Assembly: GCA_035235625.1 (NCBI GenBank)
Contig: CP141145.1
Location: 20,648,563-20,712,562, forward strand
Origin: Saururus chinensis
Lineage: Eukaryota > Streptophyta > Magnoliopsida > Piperales > Saururaceae
Direction: 5' to 3'
Length of the DNA: 64,000 nt
Numbering within the stretch: the first letter of the stretch is position 1; every line of letters begins with the position of its first letter. The translations under genes were made by a program, and so were the position numbers. This document shows, in pieces, positions 56,396 through 64,000 of this stretch. The notes beneath the pieces were generated by a model. The model did not search any database and had not been told where the DNA came from. It saw only the letters and a program-made list of their open reading frames with translations.

Positions 56396-56728
56396 AAATT
56401 AATTTGTTTAGTCCCGTTTCAGTAAGACTCGGCTCACGTGAGCCATCATGAGCCTCGGCTTGAGTTTTGATTGGACGACACACATATCTCAAGGGGTAGG
56501 CAGGTTGACCCTTTTCACCTTCAGATTTTTTTAAAAAAGTTCTTCGGTCCTATTTGTGTGCAACCGGGCTCGCACACATCAGCATGAAGCCCAACCCCGT
56601 GGGAATTTAATAATGTACATAACTCAAAGGGTAGGCAGGTTGTATGCCTCTTTGGTCCGTCGAATCTCGATCTAAAGCTCTTCAATCCTAGGCTCACATG
56701 TATAGGGCTCAAGAGATTAATTCAATTT
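56396..56728. repeat. Inverted-repeat module 1 in CACTA copy 2
   Basis: The left edge AATTTGTTTAGTCCCG and right edge GGGCTCAAGAGATTAATT are imperfect inverses. The body contains the phrase GGGGTAGGCAGGTTG twice (56494, 56630) and CGTGAGCC words. The same phrases recur in the module at 58097-58305. Confidence 0.55.
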
Positions 56729-58096
56729 TTTAGTGATTATATATAATTTATTTATATATTAAATAGTATATTATTTAATTAAATTAAAATATCTTGAGTA
56801 GAATATATAATATAGAATATATGATTATATGCAATCTATATACATATACATTGCAACTACCCTTTTTATTTGTGACATATATTAATATACGACACAAATA
56901 AAATATATTTCCTTTAATATAATTAATTTAAATTACATATATATTCTTCAATATGTAAATGTATAATAAATAATTATAGAAATAATTAAATTAATTTCTT
57001 TAGTCCCATATGTGTGAACCGGGGCTTTGAAACTCAAATTGAGATTCAACAACACAAGGGGGCATGGAACATGCTCTAAGTTATGTGCATTGTTGGATCA
57101 AATTCAACTCCCCACAATGTTGAGCCAGGCATTGATGCTCTTCATTATTTTATTTATATATTAAATCATATAAAATTTTATTAAACTAAAATATATTAAG
57201 TATATATGAGTATTTGCAATGTATATAGATAAATATCGCAATCAATCTATGTTTTTTGCGACGTTTAATTCTATACATGGTAAATAATACATGTTATTTG
57301 TGATGTATATGCATATACGTCACAAATTCCTTTTTTATTTGAGATGTAAATTAATATATGTTGCAAATATTATATATTATATTTAATATAACTAATTTAA
57401 ATCACAATATATTATTCAATATCTAATTATAAATAAATACTTATGAAAAAAAGAAATTAATTTCCTCAATCTCGTTTATGTGAGATTGGGCTCATGCACG
57501 ATAGCGTGAACCTTGGCCCTGTGGGTTTTCAAATTTTGATCCTATATGTTAGCTATATATATTGTATTTATATATTAAATAATATGTTATTTAATATAAA
57601 TTAAATATAACACATTGGTCGAATCTATTAGTATATAGGGAGTAAGATGCTGCTTGTGGAAGTAGAGAAGCAAGTTGAGGCTAGAACTATCAATCAAACA
57701 AAATAGTCTCAATTTGACGATAGTCCCGAGGTTAGATGAAATGGTGAATGAGGTAAGGGAGCAAATATTTGAAAAGGTTGCAAACAAGAGAGGAACATCA
57801 TATTTACAAGTATTATTGCAACCAAGTAAACTATTATATAACTTTGATTGAACTTTGGCTATAGAAATGGGCAAGGGTAAACAAAAGCTGAATGTAAAAG
57901 CATCAAGTGAGGCTCAATTACCACAATTGGAAGGTGAATGTTAAAAGTCAACTAGTAGCTAAGCTAGTGAGAAAATGCAAGCACGAGCTACTGACAATTG
58001 TAAATAGCTTTGAATAAAATCAAATTTGAAACCTTCAATAAAAATGTTTGATGATGATATCATAACTCCAAAGGTAAAAGTTACATCTTTACAAAA

Positions 58097-58305
58097 AATA
58101 AAATTAATAACTTTAGTCCTGTTTATGTGAGATGGGGTCACGCATGTCAGCGTGAGTCGCAACCATGTGGGGAATCGGATTTTGATCCAACAACACACAT
58201 AAGTTAGGGGATAGGCAGGTTGCATGCCCCCTTGCATCATTGGATCGAGTTTTGACAGCTCTCAAAGCCCAGGCTCCCATATATGAGACTAAAGAAATTA
58301 ATTTA
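58097..58305. repeat. Inverted-repeat module 4 in CACTA copy 2
   Basis: The left edge ATTAATAACTTTAGTCCTG and right edge CATATATGAGACTAAAGAAATTAAT are inverses with a few mismatches. The same left edge starts two shorter modules at about 56988 and 57458. Together the four form a family of foldback-like units about 450-600 bp apart. Confidence 0.6.
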
Positions 58306-58475
58306 TATTTTCTGCCCTCCAATATATGTTGTATTTATATATTAAATAATATATAGTTCTATGTAAAAAATAAATAATTTGTGTTATTTATTATAAACCT
58401 CGCAACTAACATATTATATTTGCGGAATTTACTATAGTACGTATTAGTTATTTGCGACATTTATTGAAGTGCTCG

Positions 58476-58919
58476 TGAATTTTAAAAATGTTTTCTTGAA
58501 AAGTCACGAACATTGTTGCAACATAGCAGTTGTATATTGGGAATGACAAAATACAAAACCTATAAAAATATTTTTATAACATAAACATCATACATCAATT
58601 TTTCCTATATAAAATTTTCTAAATCAATCATCGTACGGCTGAACCAAATATTTTTAGGTACAACTCGAAAACAAACGTATAAAATAAATCACCATGATCA
58701 TGGGCTTAAATACATATCAATCTCAGGCATCCCTCAGTACAAGTCCTATTAATAGTCTGAAGTCTAATCCAAATTACAAGTCTAAAAAGTATAAACATCT
58801 TAATTTTCATCTCACCCAATACATCAGATCGTGGAAAAATGATAAAACTCACAATGAGTTAGAAGCATACCTAAGCCAATGGACATAAAAGCACCTACTA
58901 AAGTAAGCCCAGAATATGG
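58476..58919. other. Unassigned sequence between CACTA copies
   Basis: AT-rich, with a 64-codon chance frame at 58694-58888. No repeat match or domain. Confidence 0.3.
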
Positions 58920-59730
58920 CTTTCTCTCCTCGGGTCCACCCACCTCCTTCCCCTCCTCTATTTTCCATAGGAGGGGAAGGAGGGGGGCGCACCTGAGGAG
59001 AGAAGGGGGGCGGCCCGCCACTCCCCTCCCTCCCACTCCCCCCTTCTCCCTTCCTCCTTCCCTCCTGCTGCCCCCCCCCCCCCCCTCCTTGCCCTCAACA
59101 GAGGAGGGGGGAGGGAGGGAGAAGGGGAGAGACCCGGTGAGAGTGGGGGTCTAGATTCCGGCTCCCAGCCAGAATCTAGTCACCCACCCCACCTCCTCCC
59201 TCCCCCCAGGTCCCCCCTCGACTCCCCGATTACTACACCACCCTCCCTCTGTGCCCCAACCTCCCATAGGTGCCGGATTCGACACTTCCGCTAAATTTTG
59301 ATGTCGCTCAAACATCCCGCCTACCGCAGATTTTTTTTTAAATTTTTTTGAAGTTTTTAGTGACGCTTATAAAAGCATCCCTAAAGGCTTTTTTTATTTT
59401 TTTAAATTTTTTTATGAAGTATTAGCAATGCTTCATAAAGCGTCGCTAATACACAATTTTTTTTAAATCTATTTTTCCATTAATGATGCTTTGAAAACTA
59501 TTTTTTATTATTTTAATTTTTTTTATTAGTGACACTTATATATATGCGTCACTAATAAGCCGTTATTTATTTCTTAAAATTAATTTTTTATATTAATGAC
59601 GTTTAGTAAAACGTAGCTAATAATCAATTATTAGCGACACTTTGTAAGTGTCGCTAATAGTCATTAGCGACACTTATACTATAATTAGCGACCCTTATAA
59701 GTGTTGCTAATAGTCTTTTTTGTTGTAGTG
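58920..59730 (+). mobile_element. CACTA-type transposon right end, copy 3
   Basis: It ends TCTTTTTTGTTGTAGTG at 59730. The last 400 bp hold dense subterminal motifs, including the perfect palindrome TTAGCGACACTTTGTAAGTGTCGCTAA (59633-59659 region) and further TTAGCGACACTTATA/TATAAGTGTTGCTAA pairs. Inside is a GC-rich block (58930-59290) with C15 and GGAGG runs, like that of copy 1. ORFs in the GC-rich block are compositional. Confidence 0.8.
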
Positions 59731-61717
59731 GTTATCTATCAAAAACTTACAACAGCCTCCTCTACATTGAGGCTAAAAAGTGGGAAAATGAGTATTTTCA
59801 TACTCAGTAGGAGAGTTCTAATAAGTGAACTCTGTAAGTCCATACATAGATGCACTCATACAATTTTCACAAGAAGCAAGCATAACAAAACCAAATCAAG
59901 ATCTTAGTAGATAACATATCCAAGCCCAAAAACATACTAGTTTACCATACATACTTACCCTTACCCTTACATGTACCATCGTACTCAAGTTCTTATGCTT
60001 ATAGTCTAGCTCAGAAGCATCCACTTACACTCTTGCTCATAACCTTACACTTACACTCTTACTTGGAAGCTTATACTTATAGTTCTACTTAGATATTTAC
60101 ACTTACAAACTTACTCATAATCTTAAAAACTTACTCTTACTCAATATCTTACACTTATTATTGACAACTCGAGCTCATTACAATTTAATTAGCTTAAGCA
60201 TCAAAGGAAAAAAATGCCACCAGGGCATCACCTAAATCTCTGGGGAGCACTAAATGCCATGGACTTTTCTGAAGGCAAGGCACACCTATGCCCATAGAGC
60301 ATATGATCATATAGGTAAGGGTAGATCTAAGATACTACTTATGTGAGCGTGCCAATGCCCACACTCTAGGGACCATACAATTCTAACTAAGTGCATAATT
60401 ATACAGTGCTGACTAAGGACATAAACATAGATTGCTCTCAAAGGAACATCAAGCGTCTAGCTTAATACAACACCAAGACAATATCAAAACTTACATTGCT
60501 CTCAATAGAACATCAAACGTTTGAGCTTAGATACAACACCAAGATAACATCCCGTAGGATAAACACCATGGTAAGACATGAAAAATATTTAGTTAACTCA
60601 TTATCAACTTGCTCAAACATGGAACTTAATCTATCGAAACCCTTAGGTCTCAAACTCACAATATAACATATTAGCTTTGGTTATGATTCAAGTTTGAATT
60701 AAGTAATTTATGTGGGTATAATTATGCATAAATTTCTTCAGTATTACAATCTTCCACACACCAACTAAAAGTTGAATTTGTTTTGAAACTGCGGTTCATC
60801 AAGGTAGCATACTTTACTTAACTATCCATCTCATGATCATAACTCACCACAAAACACATCCTTGCATATTCATACATTTACCTCCATCCACCTTATGGCC
60901 AAATCATCTTACTTAAAAATCCTCAAACTTAGTCCGTCAAATCTCATTCTCGTTATGAACCTCTTACTGATAACTTCTTTTTTTTTACTGTCAACTTCAT
61001 AATATCTACATTATGCATGTACCATTATGCTGCGCTATTACTATTTGACAATCCCCCATGAATTTCCAAACCCTAAGTCTGCTTATTTACAGAACCCCCA
61101 ACATATTCTCTAATCAAAACCTAACTAATCCACTCAAATCCTAAGTCTGCTTGGTGAAATTCAATGACGAGCACACGATGGTGGAGGTATCTATGGTTGA
61201 GGTTGCGGCCAAAAGTATCGCCCATTTGAGAGAGTTGTTGTCTCGACGTTTAGGAAATACCTGAAGTAATCACGACAAGATGTGGTCATGAAAATCTATG
61301 TGGCAAAGTCCACAATCCATGGCAGAGCACTAAGGTGACCGAGGAAAGGGTTGTCCACAAAAAGTGGGAAGTGTGACCAAAAGTCAAGGGTGAACTAAAT
61401 AGAGATTGAACAATGTTGGTGATTTTGCATCATCGATGGCCCACAAAAGGTGTAGATAGTGTGGGGCAATACTCAAGGATATAGGAGAGGTGGGGGAGGC
61501 TCAGAAGTTCAAATCCCATTGATGGTGATGCCAGTCAACTATTAGGCAGCGCAAAAATGGCACCTAAACCTAAATGGCTCACACGGCTACATGTAGAAGT
61601 GACAAAAGGCTAAGGGGCTGGATGGTGGTCGCCCAAGGCCCAAAATGGGAGATAGAGCTAGGGTTGGGATTTAGTGGTAGACTTAAGTGGCAATATTGCT
61701 AACCGCCACCCACAACC
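59731..61717. other. Unassigned sequence, possibly LTR-derived
   Basis: It has a degenerate TTACACTTACACTCTTACTCATAA-type repeat (about 59955-60165) and a 64-bp tandem duplication (60431-60558). The right part (61150-61715) is G-rich with GAGGTTGCGGCCAAAAG-like text and no credible ORF. No termini were identified. Confidence 0.35.
60431..60558 (+). repeat. 64-bp tandem duplication
   Basis: Units 60431-60494 and 60495-60558 share ATTGCTCTCAA.AGAACATCAA, then CGTYT.AGCTTA, then TACAACACCAAGA. They are diverged by a few substitutions and a small indel. Confidence 0.8.
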
Positions 61718-63030
61718 TTAAAGAACATATAATCATATGTCTAAATTATTGGCTGATTTCTTTGTTAAAATTATATCAAGCAACCATTTGTATGTAATAA
61801 GTCATAGAGTTTGATTTGAGATTGTTGTAATCAAGGCAAATTTAGAATTGATAAACTTGAAAAATAGGAGCAGACACATTCTTATTAATCAAGATGAAAG
61901 ACTTAAGAATGTGAAGGGTTTCGAAGCTTATCCAGATCATATTGGCATGAATAAATCACTTCAAAAATGTTAAAAAGTGATTACAAAAGTTTCAAAAGGT
62001 TTAAAGATAAAAAGGGGGGAAAATGTTAAAAATAAGGCTTAATGATCGATCACTGCAAATTATGAAGGAAAGAATAATCAACTGCTTGTTGATTCAGCCT
62101 TAAGCAAAATGAAGATGAGAGTTATTAATCGATCGCTCTTGCAATTGATCAATTGATTAAAAAATCATGCACAGTAAAAACGGTGATTGATCGATCGCTG
62201 TTTAGATTTTTAAGGATAGTTTACCTAAATTAAGACCTTCTGATTTTTGTTTCGTTACTTATTCAAGTATAAGTCCTAAACCGACTTAATAAACTATATA
62301 AAGGTTATGAAATCACAAAATTTAAGAGAGGAAAACTTATGAAGAAAAGAGAAAGAGGTTTTATACCTTTGTTTATTATTTTCTAAATGAGAATTCACTT
62401 AAGCTTTTTATTGAAGATCCATGGTGAATTGAAGAAGATAATTCAGAACTAAAGGAGCTAATACATAGTAGTCAATGAAGAGTTGCAACATGTCTTCAAG
62501 GGAAGAGTGAAGAATTCCTTACAGCCAAAGTTAAGACAACAAGATGTGCTTGTTGAAGACTAGAAGGAGATAAAGACAAGGCAAGGAAGGGAAAGTTTCA
62601 AGTGTTTGAAGAAGACTTAAAAGTTAGCAACAATGATCTAAGCAAGAGGAGCTTGTATTAGAGTCTAAATATAGTGATTTTCCCGTGTCTATGTAAAAAT
62701 CTAGTCTCTAGCGCATTGATTTGGTTCCTTTGGACTACTGTAGTTTTTTACCCTAGTTGGGGTTTTCCACGTAAATTACTATACGCATTTATGGATTGAT
62801 TGATGGTAGATTTATTGATATTTCGAAAGTGAAAAGTGAATAAATATAAGGTTTTAATTATTTGAGGTGAATACAAAATTTCTGTGCAAAGAGGATAGAA
62901 ATCTTAATGTTGACTTGTTGAAAGTACTAGTTTTAAGAACAATTTAATGATTTACTAAGTCAATTAGATAAATATTAAACTCTGAATTTGTAGCTAAGAT
63001 TTTATATTTAAATTTTTTTATTCTGATACA
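61718..63030 (+). mobile_element. 5' LTR of a plus-strand copia element (same family as the nested copia)
   Basis: It starts TTAAAGAACATATAATCATATG (first G of TG changed) and ends TTATTCTGATACA. It aligns in reverse orientation with 32970-34308 (AAAGAACATATAA, AACCCCAACTAGGG, GTAGCTAAGATTTT). Palindromes TGATCGATCACTG (62043), TAATCGATCGCTC (62127) and TTGATCGATCGCTG (62187) lie 85-250 bp upstream of the TATA box ACTATATAAAGG (62293-62304). Followed by a primer-site-like TGATATCAATCTGA and gag, it is a 5' LTR; the rest of the element lies beyond the right edge. Confidence 0.82.
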
Positions 63031-63042
63031 TGATATCAATCT
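63031..63042 (+). promoter_or_regulatory. Degenerate primer binding site
   Basis: TGATATCAATCT directly after the LTR end resembles TGGTATCAGAGC (tRNA-iMet type) at 7 of 12 positions. It is accepted because of its exact position. Confidence 0.45.
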
Positions 63043-63144
63043 GATTTGGCATGCTTGTGTCTTATTATCTCGCTTAATCTTGCTTGATTTTCCTAAAAAG
63101 GTGTGTTTTGTTGAATTTGTTAATTTGTGCTTATTTAGTTCGTC

Positions 63145-64000
63145 ATGTCTAGTTCTTATTCTTCTAGTGATATGAGGATTTGGATTTTAAAAGTCTTTTT
63201 AGACAAACTATTGAATCGAGTAAAAAATGTAAGTTATAAAGAAAATTGTCAAAGCTAATGCGGAGACAATTAAATCAATTTATATTAAATAATTTTAATT
63301 TGCTGAAGATAAAGAAGAACTAGAGAAAGAGGTTCAAACTTTGAGAAGTGAACTTGAGAAAGAGAGGAGAAAATCTAGATCTTTAGAGGGTAAACTTGTA
63401 TATACTAACGAATAAGTTAATGCCTTCAAATATGAGAAAAGTAATATTTTAGACAAAATAAATTTTAGAGAATGAACTTCATCAAAGAGAAGAGACATAA
63501 TGCTTCTTTGAATAAGATTGAAGATCTAGAGAGTGAGTTGAAAATTTGTCAAGAAAAATTTAAATCTATCTCTTTATGGTAAGAGAAGTTAGACAAAATT
63601 TTGTACATGGGACAAGATAGTAGTAATAAACAAGGACTAGGGTATAGAGAGTCAAATTCTACTAGTTCCAAGTGTCACAAAGTTTTGTCAAGGCTAGAGA
63701 ACCCATTCACACTAGGAAGGTTGTTTCACAAGTTTATAATGTGTTAAAACCTAAGAATCCTTCTAGGAATCAAAGTCCAAAGTCTGAACATATGAAGATA
63801 CCTCAAAAGAGAGATTATCATAAGTTCATTTTAATTAAACAAATCCAAGCAATGGAACACAACATAAATCGCCTTAGTCAATGTGCCATGAAATAATCAA
63901 AAATTAAGAAAAACTATGGTGCTTCATATTTGAACAATTTTCCTAAGAAGTAGAAAGAAATCAATTCCAATCATAAGAAGCCACAATACAAAACCACAGC
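63145..64000 (+). pseudogene. copia gag pseudogene, cut by window edge
   Basis: It starts near MSSSYSSSDM. The middle is a coiled coil, EDKEELEKEVQTLRSELEKE, then NKIEDLESELKICQEKF. A conserved tail LDKILYMGQDSSNKQGLGYR follows, then VKAREPIHTRKVVSQVYNVL and SPKSEHMKIPQKRDYHKF. The KLDK.L.MG....KRGLGY block is typical of plant copia Gag ahead of the zinc knuckle, which is not yet reached. Frameshifts and stops are present. The coiled coil matches the minus-strand copy at 29560-29760. Confidence 0.72.

Larger units (their letters stand above)
55930..58475 (+). mobile_element. CACTA-type transposon, copy 2, with repeated inverted-repeat modules
   Basis: It starts CACTATAATAGAAAAGACTTT at 55930. 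Subterminal motifs (TTTGCRACAYTT, GTGACACAAATA and inverses) fill 55950-56340 and recur at 56860-56920, 57205-57370 and 58385-58465. Between them sit 160-340-bp modules bounded by TTAATTTCTTTAGTC and its inverse. No transposase is visible and the right end near 58475 lacks a clear TAGTG, so this is a non-autonomous or decayed element. Confidence 0.6.

Noticed and set aside
1..64000. tRNA, rRNA, known miRNA or CRISPR-like arrays
   Set aside because: No GGTTCGA-type arm with a foldable cloverleaf, no rRNA text, no familiar miRNA sequence. The tandem repeats seen are contiguous or degenerate without regular unique spacers.

Overview
This window looks like intergenic nuclear DNA of a flowering plant with a large, repeat-rich genome. 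It is AT-rich. It carries only one long intact coding region (a retrotransposon gag-protease) and, by my reading, one small host gene (a CLE-type signalling peptide). Nearly everything else is transposable-element DNA in several nested layers. No bacterial, organellar, rRNA, tRNA or CRISPR features were seen. All assignments come from reading the sequence by eye; no database search was run.

Layout, left part (1-14.8 kb). A minus-strand Ty3/gypsy element of the Athila/Tat type occupies 1-5725: non-coding 3' region, intact 830-residue Gag-protease ORF, tRNA primer site, and a 5' LTR at 4307-5725. A solo LTR of the same family sits at 9671-11091 with a perfect 5-bp target duplication. A diverged relative lies at 11434-13444. 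Between them is the 3' LTR (6549-9607) of a plus-strand Del/Tekay-type gypsy element, preceded by its polypurine tract and carrying a Tourist/PIF-like MITE.

Middle (14.8-36.9 kb). A decayed minus-strand Ty1/copia element spans about 14850-34308. Its 3' LTR was invaded by a plus-strand Del/Tekay element (15072-22886: LTR, primer site, gag, RT, RNase H, integrase, all broken). That element's gag was in turn split by a 3.2-kb solo LTR (17562-20744). A 2.2-kb solo LTR (23111-25287) also split the copia LTR, and a 1.8-kb solo LTR (30218-32026, perfect TTTGT duplication) split the copia gag. The inverted sister of the 2.2-kb LTR lies at 34807-36862.

Right part (37-64 kb). This holds Athila/Tat-like LTR remnants, two copies of a TATCGAT-rich inverted-terminal-repeat element (40578-41311, 49799-50550), LINE fragments, and three CACTA-type transposon ends (52487, 55930, 59730). 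A relatively TE-poor island around 47.2-49.4 kb contains the CLE gene (48186-48434, minus). A perfect 134-bp duplication flanks an interstitial telomere-type repeat at 55.3-55.6 kb. A plus-strand copia LTR plus gag of the same family as the nested copia runs off the right edge.

The most unusual recurring signal is a cluster of ATCGATCG-like palindromes lying about 75-90 bp upstream of the TATA box in at least three otherwise unrelated LTR families, on both strands. It suggests convergent or shared LTR promoter architecture.
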